DNA of 64,000 bases from Solanum dulcamara (taxonomy: Eukaryota; Streptophyta; Magnoliopsida; Solanales; Solanaceae): the NCBI RefSeq assembly GCF_947179165.1, contig NC_077248.1, positions 49,750,232-49,814,231 of the forward strand, written 5' to 3'. A program made the position numbers and the translations under genes. Positions 10,201-19,000 of this stretch are shown in pieces (positions within the stretch are counted from its first letter, which is position 1; the number at the start of each line of letters is the position of its first letter). The notes below the pieces were generated by a model. The model was not told the origin of the DNA and made no database searches. It saw nothing but the letters and a program-made list of their open reading frames with translations.

Positions 10201-12708
10201 GCTGGGTTTCAAAACTGCAATCTATCATAGCTATATCTACGACGGAAGCAAAATATGTAGCAGCTACACAAGCTAGCAAAGAGGCAATATGGATGCAAAT
10301 GTTATTGGAGGAGCTCGAGCACAAACAAGAGAAGGTTGCTCTGTTTTGTTACAGTCAGAGCATTTTGCATCGTGCAAAGAATCCGGCATTTCATTCAAGG
10401 ACAAAGCACATACGAGTTCAGTATCACTTTGTTCGTGAAAAGGTGGAAGAAGGCAGTGTGAATATTCAGAAAATTCACACTAATGACAACCTAGCAGATA
10501 TATTTACGAAGCCGATCAACAGTAACAAGTTTAAATGGTGTCGATCTTCTATTGGCCTAGCAGAAACGTAATATTGCAGTAATTGAGTAGAAAAGATGGT
10601 GTGAAGACTTAATTGATATTCAATTAAATCTTCAAGTGGGAGAATGCAAAAGTCAAAATCGACTGCCAGTAGCCTTAAAAAGCAAAGATTAGGCAACAAC
10701 CTTTTTTGACAAACTTGCTCATCACACGTTTTGAAAACGCGTATACGCGTTTTCTTTCTGCTATAAATAGAGGGCCTCTTGCCTTCATTTAGATCATCCC
10801 AGAAAGAAAGAGTAAGAATACAAAGAGAGTTATATACCAAGATAAATATTTTAGTTTTGAGTGTCCTCTTTAGTAGTTGTTCCTTTTACAAAAGAGAAGT
10901 GTAAATTGTTGTTTTCTCCTTGTATTTGAGAGCAGTGTACTCCATATTTGAACAGTGAGATCCTCCTACCCCATGGTTTTTCCCCTCTATCTGTTTGAGG
11001 GGTTTCCACGTAAAATTCTCGTATCCAATTTATTTTCATATTTATTGTCATATCAAACTTTAGTTGTGGTGCTTCCTCCTCCCAACAATAGGTTCTTCCA
11101 AACAATCAAGTGGTATTCGCCACCAAGTTCATGTCCAGACCAAAAATATCTAGCCACAAACTTTTCTATTAAATCAATAGTGCCTTTAGGAGGGTTGACA
11201 TCTGCTAGATGGTGAATAGGTGCTGCTAAAATCACGTGACGAATGAGAACAACTCTTCCACCTATTGAGAGAAGCTTGGTGTGCTAGCCTCTAATTTTCC
11301 CAATGATTTTGTTTACTATATCGGAGAAATGTTCGATCTTCTTGTTTCCTGTGATCAGAGGCTAATCCAAATATTTGATGGGAAAGTTTTGGTATTTCAA
11401 GTCTTTTTAATCTGTTGATAGCAACCAAACTGGTCTTTGAGCTCATAGCAATACAACTCTTTTCTTTATTCATGAGGTGACCTGCGACCTTTTCATAGGT
11501 GGACAAAGTTTCCAAAATCATTCTCATTGTTCTGTTGCTCCCATTACAACATAATAGTGTCCTCACCAAAAGATGAGTGGTTTATTTGAGGATAATTGGT
11601 ATTCATATAGAAACTTTGATATCTTGGACAATATTTCAACACTTACAAAGAGAGATGGACATAGGGGAATTCTTATCTAAGGCCCTTTTCAGATTGAAAA
11701 AAACAAATCATGTCTTCTTCCATTCACCAAAACAATATACTTCTTGTTACCAATTTTATTTTGATCAAATTGTTTGTATGTTTACTCAACTATGGTTATT
11801 ATGTTTTTGATTTCAATTTTCTTCAACTAAAAAAATGACATTTTGAGATCATAAATATTAGTTGAGTGATCCTCTCAAAAATTAACTGTTATTTATATGT
11901 TCCTTAAACATTCACTTTTTTGTTTTGTTTTTCCGATTGTGTTTGGTGAGAAAAGATAAAAATTTTAATTTTCTTTTCATTTAAACCATTTATATATTTT
12001 TCTTTGGAGGGTAGTTCCAACCAAAAGGGAGAAAATGAATTCCCTTACTAATGGGCGGAATTCATTGTCCATATAACTATTCTTAGGTTTTAACTTCATA
12101 CTACTTGCTCCAACTAATGTTTGTTATTATCTTCAACAGTAACCAAAGTGTTTGTCCAAAAAAAATCTTCTATTTGATAATATTATTATAAATTTGTAAA
12201 AAATAATTCGTAAAATTTCTTAAGCGAACACAAAATTATATTTTTCAGAAAAATATTATCTTTTTATAGAAAATGACTTGTGTCGTACCAATTACACATC
12301 AATGATAACATTATATTTAAATTGTAACATATATTTTTGTTTAAATGGATGCAGGGCAAGATCAAAAAGGATGAAATTGACTCATTTAACATGCCCTCTT
12401 ATGCACCAAATGAAGAAGAGATAAAGAAGATCATACAAATGGAAGGATCATTTACTCTTGAAAGACTTGAAGCATTTGAGAGTGATATGGCTGCCATTGA
12501 TAAACCTAATGGAAAACATTTTGAGGATAGTGCCAAGTTAGTAGTTAAGACAATAAGAGCTGTTACTGAGGTTATGTTGGCTTCTCATTTTGGAAACTCC
12601 ATAGTTGATCATCTATTTGAGATATATGCAAAGCATGTCACAGAATATCTATCGATGGGCAATAAGATAAAGTTCTTCAATATAAGTTTATGCTTGAAAA
12701 AAAAATGA
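1167..12708 (+). CDS. SABATH-family carboxyl methyltransferase, four exons (1167-1241, 2741-3139, 3404-3658, 12355-12708)
   Basis: Transfers a methyl group from S-adenosylmethionine to the carboxyl group of a small acid (family substrates: salicylate, benzoate, jasmonate, indole acetate and others); the family is usually cytosolic. The joined product is 360 residues, typical of the family. Visible landmarks are N-terminal SYANNS and the following Q25, which contribute to SAM and substrate binding; [12 protein letters not shown] in exon 2, the SAM-binding motif; [27 protein letters not shown] at the exon 2 end; and [10 protein letters not shown] in exon 4. Every junction is GT-AG in phase 0 and no exon has a stop, so the gene looks intact. 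Residues 154-155 are His-Trp, where salicylate methyltransferases have Met-Trp, so salicylate preference is not supported; the true substrate is unknown. Oddity: intron 3 is ~8.7 kb, filled by nested transposons, and may depress or alter splicing. Confidence 0.85.
1418..1627. repeat. possible Stowaway-like MITE remnant in intron 1
   Basis: Starts with CACTTCTCTGTTTCAATTTAT near 1428, which resembles the CTCCCTCYGTTYCAATTTAT terminus of Stowaway MITEs. A matching inverted end, AATTGAAACAGAGGAAGTA, occurs only in intron 2 near 3354. No complete element or TA duplication could be assigned. Confidence 0.3.
1628..2518. mobile_element. long inverted-repeat (MITE/foldback-like) element in SABATH intron 1
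   Basis: The left arm begins GAGTTTTTGGCCAAAA and continues through TCCTTAAACTATATATC. The right arm, read in reverse complement, begins GAGGTTTTGGCCAAAA and continues TCCTTAAACTATATCTC. Complementarity extends about 110 bases into each arm, past the GGCAGAAAACAT block. It has no coding capacity. It is bracketed by an imperfect direct repeat of about 50 bases (1577-1627 and 2520-2573). The terminal TCCTTAAACTAT block resembles that of the MITE at 35877. Confidence 0.6.
2741..3139 (+). CDS. SABATH methyltransferase exon 2
   Basis: 133 codons between an acceptor GAATTTTCAG (2731-2740) and a donor CAG|GTACTT. It carries the SAM-binding [10 protein letters not shown] and the NDLPDNDFN and SFYERLFP motifs, and ends with [10 protein letters not shown]. 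The open frame can be extended 18 bases upstream to an in-frame ATG at 2723, but that sequence is intronic. Confidence 0.88.
3346..3372. repeat. Stowaway-like terminal remnant in intron 2
   Basis: AATTGAAACAGAGGAAGTA resembles the reverse complement of a Stowaway terminus. No partner end is present inside intron 2 (3140-3403), so this is at most a relic. Confidence 0.25.
3404..3658 (+). CDS. SABATH methyltransferase exon 3
   Basis: 85 codons. The acceptor is TTAGCAG (ending 3403) and the donor is GAG|GTTGTT. It begins [10 protein letters not shown], so exons 2 and 3 together give the family signature WLSQVP, and it ends HHLAAE. The next coding base in frame is at 12355. Confidence 0.87.
3824..4906 (-). 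pseudogene. LINE ORF2 C-terminal remnant: zf-RVT region and RNase H
   Basis: Minus-strand coding remnant in three frames. An RNase H domain runs from [18 protein letters not shown] through [14 protein letters not shown] and [11 protein letters not shown] to [17 protein letters not shown]. In RNase H terms the D of NSDG, the E of EAEA and the D of ETDS are the expected acidic residues, so the catalytic set survives although the reading frame is shifted between pieces. Upstream on the same strand is the zf-RVT-like segment. Decayed and not expected to be active. Confidence 0.72.
4856..6203. mobile_element. TIR element with a core of degenerate GTCGGG-type repeats, inserted in the LINE
   Basis: Imperfect terminal inverted repeats bound this insert. 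The left end is TTTGGTAGGAAGGAAAACAT (near 4856); the right end, read in reverse complement, is TTTGGAATGAAGGAAAATAT (near 6203). Both sides carry subterminal copies of GAAAATATTTTTC-like motifs and CCAACCAAAC. The core, about 5040-5960, is a quasi-tandem array of short units such as GGTCAGATCTCGGG, GGGTGTCGAGGTC and GATTTGGGTGTCGG. No protein is encoded. The ends suggest a hAT- or Mutator-type non-autonomous element; the target duplication is not clear. Confidence 0.5.
5040..5965. repeat. degenerate quasi-tandem array of GGTC/GTCGGG units
   Basis: Roughly 920 bases rich in G and T on the + strand. Variants of GAGGTC, GGGTCGGG, CAGATCTCGGG, TTTGGGTGTC and CCCGATT recur every 15-30 bases with no fixed period. 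The array lies between the AT-rich arms of the TIR element. Short open frames here are by-products of the repeats. Confidence 0.7.
6706..6710 (+). repeat. target site duplication ATAGG, left
   Basis: ATAGG directly precedes the 5' LTR and is repeated at 11088-11092 directly after the 3' LTR. Confidence 0.9.
6711..7153 (+). repeat. Copia-1 5' LTR
   Basis: 443 bp, starting TGCAAAAGTCATAAAGGG. The end CTCCCAATA is a C-to-T variant of the CCCAACA end seen in the other LTR. A TATA box (CTATAAATAGAGAGCC) lies near 6828-6843, followed by a leader with AAAGAAAGAGTAAGAATAC. Confidence 0.9.
7155..7166 (+). other. Copia-1 primer binding site (initiator tRNA-Met type)
   Basis: TGGTATCAGAGC one base after the LTR end, complementary to the 3' end of initiator tRNA-Met, the usual Copia primer. 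Confidence 0.9.
7195..7280 (+). repeat. iterated TGAATAGTAAA motif with 16-bp palindrome in Copia-1 leader
   Basis: Several copies of (G)TGAATAGTAAATTT(C) lie between the primer site and the gag start. One pair forms the perfect palindrome CTATTCACGTGAATAG (7250-7265), centred on CACGTG, a G-box core. Confidence 0.7.
7349..10571 (+). pseudogene. Copia-1 gag-pol polyprotein, broken, integrase core missing
   Basis: Domains in order: gag from ATG 7349 ([12 protein letters not shown], then TGA where a TGG codon is expected); zinc knuckle [11 protein letters not shown] near 8040-8072, with a frameshift just after it; protease MDTGAT near 8219-8236; a short pre-integrase piece [13 protein letters not shown]. 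The next recognisable segment is already downstream of the integrase core ([10 protein letters not shown] near 8592), so the HHCC zinc finger and DDE triad are absent. RT follows with [11 protein letters not shown] and YVDD (9606-9617), then RNase H ending near 10571. In-frame stops and frameshifts occur at several places, for example TAG at 7596 and TGA at 9282. Not functional on its own; it could at best be mobilised in trans. Confidence 0.88.
10630..10644 (+). other. Copia-1 polypurine tract
   Basis: CTTCAAGTGGGAGAA directly before the 3' LTR; the AAGTGGGAGAA core is a typical Copia plus-strand primer. Confidence 0.85.
10645..11087 (+). repeat. Copia-1 3' LTR
   Basis: 443 bp, TGCAAAAGTCA to CTCCCAACA, the same length as the 5' LTR with scattered mismatches (for example AAAATCG for ATAAAGG near the start). 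It carries the same TATA box, CTATAAATAGAGGGCC. Confidence 0.9.
11088..11092 (+). repeat. target site duplication ATAGG, right
   Basis: Repeats 6706-6710 exactly. Confidence 0.9.
11093..11600 (-). pseudogene. LINE ORF2 fragment: end of reverse transcriptase
   Basis: Minus-strand continuation of the LINE on the other side of the Copia insertion. It begins with a degenerate catalytic box (a GEDT-like sequence where FADDT is expected, near 11565-11580). It continues [29 protein letters not shown] and then VARYFWSG and YHLIVWKNL next to the Copia target site. The N-terminal RT and the endonuclease are absent, so the LINE is 5'-truncated somewhere between 11600 and 11800, as is common for LINEs. 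Confidence 0.72.
11601..12354 (+). other. remaining intron 3 sequence
   Basis: AT-rich, with no recognisable protein. It ends in a polypyrimidine-containing acceptor region TTTTTGTTTAAATGGATGCAG. The LINE 5' truncation point probably lies at its left edge; no target duplication was found. Confidence 0.45.
12355..12708 (+). CDS. SABATH methyltransferase exon 4
   Basis: 117 codons and a TGA. It begins [20 protein letters not shown], the family's conserved DSFNxPxYxPS segment, and runs through [12 protein letters not shown] and [16 protein letters not shown] to a lysine-rich end. The acceptor is GATGCAG|GGC, in phase 0 with the donor at 3658. An in-frame ATG at 12337 is intronic and not the start. 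Confidence 0.88.
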   Translation, partial: GKIKKDEIDSFNMPSYAPNEEEIKKIIQMEGSFTLERLEAFESDMAAIDKPNGKHFEDSAKLVVKTIRAVTEVMLASHFGNSIVDHLFEIYAKHVTEYLSMGNKIKFFNISLCLKKK

Positions 12709-13166
12709 GGGGAAGTTGATAACATGTATTCAAAGAAATAGTTAAAAATAGTGTGCGCTCGAACATCGTAATTATAAAAATGAATGTTTATGAGATGTTT
12801 TTTAATTACAGGTAATATCATTCCTATAAATATTAAAGAGTACTTTCTCTATTTATATTTGTTTGTTTTATAACTTTTTTGGCTAATCTTTTAAATAAAT
12901 TTATTTTGAAAAGTGATTTTGTTTTTGACAAGTAAACTTATTTTATTTAAAGTTAAATGGCAAAACACATCTAAACTATCTCATTTGTTTGAGTTTCATA
13001 TCTAAATTATTAGGAGTGTAAGTTCATACCTAAATTATCACTCATTAGTTTGAAAAAAACACTTCAACTAATATGTGTTGGTGTGTGTACTACACACTCT
13101 CTTTTTTATTTAAAAAAGCTTGCCACATGGTATTCCACAGACAAAAAATTCCACCTTGACAAACAT
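12709..13166. other. 3' flank of the SABATH gene
   Basis: AT-rich sequence holding the 3' UTR. A possible poly(A) signal AAATAAATTT lies near 12893. GAGTACTTTCTCTATTTATA near 12838 resembles a MITE terminus but has no partner. No gene seen. Confidence 0.4.
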
Positions 13167-13169
13167 TTA

Positions 13170-13352
13170 CACTTCGTTTGGATGGTTGTTACGTATTGTT
13201 TCATAATGTATCGTATCGTATTATATTGTGTTGTATTGTATTGTACTATATTATTTTAATGAGTACAGTGTTTGGATAGATTATATCATTCTCCATCATT
13301 ACATAATGTCACACATCCATGATTCGAATAATAAAACTTACAAGAAAAATAT
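13170..13352 (+). mobile_element. MITE, left part (split by the Gypsy element)
   Basis: Starts CACTTCGTTTGGATGGTTGTTAC, preceded by TTA (13167-13169). The right part at 23331-23590 ends with the inverted copy GTAACAACCATCCAAACAAGGTG followed by TTA (23591-23593). The 3-bp TTA duplication suggests a Harbinger/Tourist or CACTA-like origin. Total MITE length without the Gypsy is about 443 bp. Confidence 0.7.
13348..13352 (+). repeat. target site duplication AATAT, left
   Basis: AATAT directly before the Gypsy 5' LTR, repeated at 23326-23330. Confidence 0.88.
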
Positions 13353-13789
13353 TGTAACACCCCTCAAAAATTTTCCAAAGATTCGAACCCTTCTTGTGTT
13401 CGGGAGGGGTCGAACCCGAGTATCTTGAAGTATATTCGTGAATTAAGATGAGTCTCTAAGGGACTGAGCAGTGTTAGAGGTGATGTGGGGTCACCAAGGA
13501 CCCCTAGGACCGAGCTAAGTCTAAAAGATCCGTCGCGGCTAAGTTTTAGGATGAGTTCGAATAAGGGGTCGACTTCTAACGACCCTTTCTTTTGAAAGAC
13601 AAAAATCTGGGTGGCCCATGACCCATCAAATTAAAGGTCGTTGAGTCTTCTTTCTAACGCCACCAGAAATGTAACTTTAAAAGTTCGGAGTGAAAAGATA
13701 TGGCGATCCTAAGATGAACTAGCACAGCAGAGATTTTCAGTCCTGGGTTGCAATTGCTGGAAAACTGGGTTTGGCGTCGCAGTGACGCG

Positions 13790-14065
13790 ATGTACCACTA
13801 TCGCGCTAGAAACATGCCTCAGTAGTTTGGGCTCTGGCGCGGCGCGCCACTAAAAAGTGTGCAGGGTTTTCAAGCCAAATTCCAGAACCCAGAACCTTTG
13901 GCCTTGGCGCTATAAGGGCGCAATGCGCCACTATCACGCCAGAAACATGCCTCAGTAGTTTGGGCTCTGGCGCGGCGCGCCACTAAAAGTTGTGCAGGTT
14001 TGTAGGCGTAATTGGCCTTGGCGCTGTAAGGGCGCGACGCGCCACTATCGCGCCAAGGGCGTTTT
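13790..14065 (+). repeat. GC-rich internal duplication in U3 with GGCGCGCC-type palindromes
   Basis: The block ACATGCCTCAGTAGTTTGGG followed by CTCTGGCGCGGCGCGCCACT occurs twice, about 136 bases apart (near 13812 and 13948). Related TTGGCGCTATAAGGGCGC and GGCGCGACGCGCCACTATCGC blocks follow. The same arrangement is in the 3' LTR at about 21297-21585. It lies just upstream of the TATA box. Confidence 0.75.
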
Positions 14066-14118
14066 GGCCTATTTTTTTCAGAATTTTGGAGGAAGGGTAA
14101 TTTGGGAATTGTCCCAAA

Positions 14119-14130
14119 TTATATATACAC
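14119..14130 (+). promoter_or_regulatory. Gypsy-1 LTR TATA box
   Basis: TTATATATACAC, followed within about 60 bases by a CT/CTT-rich leader (CTCTCTCTTTAAAAGCCC, then TCTCTCTCTCTCTTCTTC). Position and context fit the LTR promoter; the matching site in the 3' LTR is at 21640-21651. Confidence 0.6.
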
Positions 14131-15824
14131 AAGCCTTGAACATTTTTGGACCATTTCTTCAGCCCTCACTCTCTCTTTAAAAGCCCTAGAAATATCTCTC
14201 TCTCTCTCTTCTTCTTCTTCTCCATTTCCCACAAAAAGAGTCCAAGAGTTTCAAGATTTGAGTCCTCCATTGAAGACCCAACCACAAGGTTTTCTTCAAG
14301 CCTTCACTAAGGTATGTAAGGCTATCCAAAACATGGGTTAAGTCCACCCATGTGCCCTACTCTTGCTTTGAGGTTAGATGTCTATGAAAAATGGAGTTTC
14401 TTGGTATGGTTCATGTTTGAATGAGTTTTGTCCCCTATTTATTTAATGCTATATGTGTTGAGGTTGTTGAGCTAAGAAATTCCTAAAACCTTCATGTTAG
14501 TATGAGTTGATGGAGATGACTTGTTATTATGTTTTGTTGATCTCTTTAGCCAAGTGATTATGTTGCTTAAGTTATTTTCCTTAAATGTGTTATTCTACTT
14601 GAATTGTTGAGCTAAAGTCATAGAGTTGTGATGAGTCTTGAGGAGATGTCATAAATGCTTACCTAAATGAGGCTTGATTGAGTTAATTGGAGGATAGAAT
14701 TGACGAGTGGACAAGGTCCTAAATGAGACTTGCCATTATGACTTAAATTGAGTTAAGAATGAGAATAGAGTTGAGGAGTGGGAAATGTTCCACATGAAAC
14801 TAGCCGTGAGGGCTTGTTTGAGATGATGGGAGGGAGTCTTATGAGCATAGAGTCATAGAAGGAGTATCGAGCACCGAAGCGGGTAAGAGTATAGTCCATA
14901 CTCGAACCCCAGAAACTATGACGCCAACGTAGGTAGGGATGGAACCGTTAAAGTCGGATGCTTCCCATGGGATCGAACCGTTAAAGTCAGATATTTCCCA
15001 TTTTATTGTCCTGAAATGATAGGACTTAACTAATCGATGGTATCCATGATTAGGGAGGCATTCATGCCCTGTCGAGGTATGGACGGACGTGGCAACAACG
15101 TCTGATTGTTGTACTACCACTGGCTCATAGGTGAGGTTGTCGGTTAAGAGAAACTCCCATTTAGGCCTTGATAGTGCTCCGTGTCAGTTGAGTTAAGTGG
15201 CTTATGAGTTAGTCCTGTCTAAACTATTCTTGTTGGACTTAGGATATTTGAGTCAGTTGTCATGTATATATGTATGAGTTGAGATCCTGAGTTGATATTG
15301 ATGTTTTCTTAATGTGGTTTCATCCGGCCATTTTACATACTCGTACATTCCATGTACTGATGCCATTTGGCCTGCATCATTTCATGATGCAGAGACAGGT
15401 ACCAGAGATCATCAACCAGCGTACCGTTAATCATCCACGCACTTCCAACTACGTGGTGAGTCCTCCTAGCCTCCGGAGGATCTTGAGCTCCCTGTACAGC
15501 TTCATGGTGTCTCTTTATTTTGATTGTGGTAGCCATGGGCTTGTCATTGACACCTTCTAGACTTTGATAGAGGCTTCATAGACTAGAGTGTGGGGAGTTT
15601 GGACTTTTATTTTGAGGAGTCCTATTATATTTATTTTGTTGAGTTAAACATGTTTGGCCTTCGCCCCCCTCCCCATATTTTATATAGCATGTTATAATTG
15701 AGCCTTTCTTTGAGCGTATATGACTGAATGACGGAATGATTGAGTTAGGTGGTTCACTTGAAGGTCAGGAATGGCTTTCAAGTGCAGGTCACATATAGGG
15801 TACCCTCCCGGGGCGTGACAAACA

Positions 15825-15836
15825 TGGTATTAGAGC
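15825..15836 (+). other. Gypsy-1 primer binding site
   Basis: TGGTATTAGAGC four bases after the LTR end; one C-to-T change from the tRNA-Met-complementary TGGTATCAGAGC. Confidence 0.85.
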
Positions 15837-16036
15837 CCAGAGTTCAAGTGTCTTAGGGAGTCTATGAGGCCGTGTCTAGTAGGGTCTTACTTATGGGTGT
15901 GTTGTGCACCACACTTATAATCAGGAGGCTATAAGATATTAGGAATTGTTTCACTTCTTTCATACTCTGAGCTCGTGCGATAGAGTTAAACTCTATAAAA
16001 CTCCTTTCTAATTCGTGCATTTGTACATTACAGATA

Positions 16037-19000
16037 ATGCCTCCTAAACGTACGGCTAGCTAGAGAAACGTTGACAACGCCGAGATTCCCCAATCAGAGG
16101 TACGCCCAGCAAGGGCTAGAGGCCGACCTGCGAGATATGCGGAGACACCTTAAGTGCCTGCTACTCCACCTGCACCCACATCAGAGGCAGAATTTCGTGG
16201 GGCGATCACAATGCTCATGCACTTAATGGCTGCCCGAAGTGGTAATCAGAGTTCGCCGACTCTTAGCTCTAGTTCCTAAGAGCCATCTGCTGCCACTAGA
16301 ATTACAGACTTTCTGAGGATAAATCCGCCAGCATTCACGGGTTCTAAGGTTGATGAAGACCCCCAAAAATTTATTGATGAGATATGAAAAATCCTGAAAG
16401 CTATGCATGCTACGGAGGTTGAGGGGGTTGAGTTGGTGTCTTATCAACTCAAGGATGTGGCCAACATCTGATATAACCAATGGGAGCAGGGTAGGGGTGA
16501 GGATGCTGAACCTGCTATGTGGGATGAATTTGAAGGAGCTTTTCTTAACCACTTCTTTCCCCGAGAACTAAGGGAAGCAAAGATGGAGGAGTTTGTGAAT
16601 CTGAAGCAGGAAGGCATGATAGTTAAGGAGTATGGCCTGAAGTTCATCCAACTATCCAGGTATGCTCCAAAAATGATCCCAGATATGAGGTCAAAGATGA
16701 GGAAGTTCATCTCCGGATTAAGGAGGCACGTGAAGAAAGAGTGCAAAGCAGCATTGTTGATCTCGGATATGGATATTTCCAGATTAATGGTGTATGCTCA
16801 ACAGGTGGAGGAGGAAAAGAGAAAAGACAGAGAAGAGCACCTGAGCAAGAAGGTAAAATCAGCGGGCCATGAGGGTGAACCGAGGCAAAGCAAGGGCAAT
16901 AGGTTCTTCTTCCAGAGGAGGCCTTCCAACTATGCCTCATCTACCGCCAGTGCACCTATGCCGTAGAACAAGTATGATCGGCAGGGTCAGAGTCGCCAGA
17001 ATTTCAGACCCCAGGGTTCTCAATCCCAAGCCAGTGTAAGTCAAGGTGCGAGGGGGAAACCACCATGCAGTAAGTGTGGTAGGCTCCACTTGGGAGAATG
17101 CAGAGTGGGAAGGGTTGGTTGTTATAAATGCGGCCAAATGGGCCATTTTCAGAGGGAGTGTCCAACAGGGGGAAATAGAGTCCAGCATTCTGCCACCGCA
17201 CCGCCGGTTAGAGGTAATCAGAGGGGCACTACTTCAGGCACCAACAGAGGTACAAACCGTTTATATGTCATGGGTAGTCGCTAAGATCAAGAGGACTCTC
17301 CAAACGTTGTGATGGGTATGATTTGAGTCTCTTCTCTTGATTTCTATGTTTTGATGGATCCGGGTGCCACTCTATATTTTGTGACTCCTTACGTGGCTAG
17401 TAAGTTTAATAAAATTCCCGAATGCCTTCTTGAGCCTTTCAGTGTAGCTACTCCGGTCGGTGATTCTGTCTTAGCTGAGAGAGTCTATAGAGATTGCACT
17501 GTGTCAATTCATCCTAGGGATACCTTGGCTGACTTGGTTGAGTTGGACATGGTTGATTTCGATGTGATCATTGGCATAGACTGGCTTTATGTCTGTTATG
17601 CCTCTATTGATTCTAGAACTCAAGTTGTCAAGTTTAAATTCCCGAATGAAGCTGTCATTGAGTGGAGGGGTAGTCTTGTTATTCCTAAGGGTAAGTTTAT
17701 TTCTTACCTTAGGGCCAGGAAGCTAATATCGAAAGGGTGTATCTATCACATTGTCCGAGTGAAAGATGGAAATATTGGGTCTCCTTCTCTCGAGTCGGTC
17801 CCAATTGTCAATGAGTTTCCCGACGTCTTTCCCAAGGATCTACCTGGGGTCCCTCCTATTAGGGAGATCAACTTCGGGATTGATGTTCTTCCTGATACCC
17901 AGCCTATCTCAATTCCTCTATATAGAATGGCCCCAGCTGAGTTGAAAGAGTTGAAGGAGCAGTTGAAGGACTTGTTAGACAGGGATTCATTAGGCCGAGC
18001 GTCTCACCATGGGGTACTCCCGTCCTATTTATGCAAGAGAAAGATGGGTTCCTTAGAATGTATATCGACTACCGGCAGCTGAACAAGGTCACCATAAAGA
18101 ATAAGTACCCTCTCCCCAAAATAGATGACTTATTTGACCAACTTCAGGGCGCCACTTGTTTTTCAAAGATAGACTTGAGATCCGGCTACCACCAGTTGAA
18201 GGTGAGGGAGTGTGATATTCCGAAGACCGCTTTTGGGACTCGTTATAGCCACTTCAAATTTTTGGTCATGTCCTTTGGGTTGACTAATGCCCCCGCCGCT
18301 TTTATGGATCTCATGAACCGAGTATTCAAACCATATCTTGATATGTTTGTGATTGTATTCATAGATGATATTCTGGTTTACTCCAAGAACGAGGAGGAGC
18401 ATACCCATCATCTTAGAGTCGTCTTGCAAACTTTGAGAGACCAGGTATTGTATGCAAAGTTCTCCAAATGTGAATTTTGGCTTGTATCAGTGGCCTTCCT
18501 AGGCCACATTATATCTGGAGATGGTATTTAGGTTGATGCTCAGAAAATTGAGGCCGTGAAGAGTTGGCCCAGACCCACATTCCCGACAGAGATAAGGAGC
18601 TTCTTGGGTTTGGCTGGCTATTATTGAAGGTTTGTAGAGGGATTCTCCTCCATATCATCACCATTGACTAAGCTGACTCAAAAGAAGGCTAAGTTCCAAT
18701 GGTCCGATGCTTGTGAGAAGAGTTTTCAGGAATTGAAGACCAAGTTAACTACTGCTCCTGTTCTAACCTTGCCCGATGGTACAAAGGGTTTTGTGATCTA
18801 TTGTGATGCATCCAGAATTGGTTTGGGTTGTGTGTTGATGCAAAGGGGGAAGGTGATAGCCTATGCTTCGAAATAACTTAAGGTTCATGAGAGGAATTAC
18901 CCAAGTCATGACCTTGAGCTGGCAACTGTGGTGTTTGCACTTAAAATTTGGCGTCACTACTTGTATGGAGTGCATATTGATGTGTTTACCGATCACAAGA

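Larger units (their letters stand above)
6711..11087 (+). mobile_element. complete Copia LTR retrotransposon (Copia-1), integrase core deleted
   Basis: Both LTRs are 443 bp. They start TGCAAAAGTCA; the 3' copy ends CTCCCAACA. A 5-bp target duplication ATAGG flanks the element. A tRNA-Met-type primer site follows the 5' LTR and a purine tract precedes the 3' LTR. The single gag-pol frame lacks most of the integrase and carries several stops and frameshifts, so the element is not autonomous. It sits in the LINE in the opposite orientation; one copy of the target site restores the LINE frame. Confidence 0.92.
3659..12354 (+). other. 8.7-kb intron 3 of the SABATH gene, filled with nested transposons
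   Basis: Runs from donor GTTGTT at 3659 to acceptor GATGCAG ending at 12354. It holds a minus-strand LINE (about 3790 to 11600) interrupted by a TIR element (about 4856-6203) and by a complete Copia element (6711-11087). Residual plain intron sequence lies at 3659-3790 and about 11600-12354. Both splice sites and the phase are intact. Confidence 0.8.
13353..15820 (+). repeat. Gypsy-1 5' LTR
   Basis: 2468 bp. Differences from the 3' LTR are clustered: about fourteen in the first ~260 bases, then only occasional ones; there is also a ~17-bp indel near 15665-15690. It contains GC-rich repeated blocks, a TATA box and a CT-rich leader. Confidence 0.92.

Noticed and set aside
13050..13428. Short open frames with runs such as YCIVLYC
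   Set aside because: They lie across the MITE, whose repeated TGTATTG/CGTATCG words create low-complexity peptides.
13380..13430. tRNA-like GGTTCGA/GGTCGAACCC signals in the Gypsy LTR
   Set aside because: No cloverleaf could be built around them; they are part of the LTR start present in both copies.
14102..15560. Open frames repeated at 21512-23081
   Set aside because: Both sets are inside the Gypsy-1 LTRs and correspond to leader and U5 sequence, not genes.
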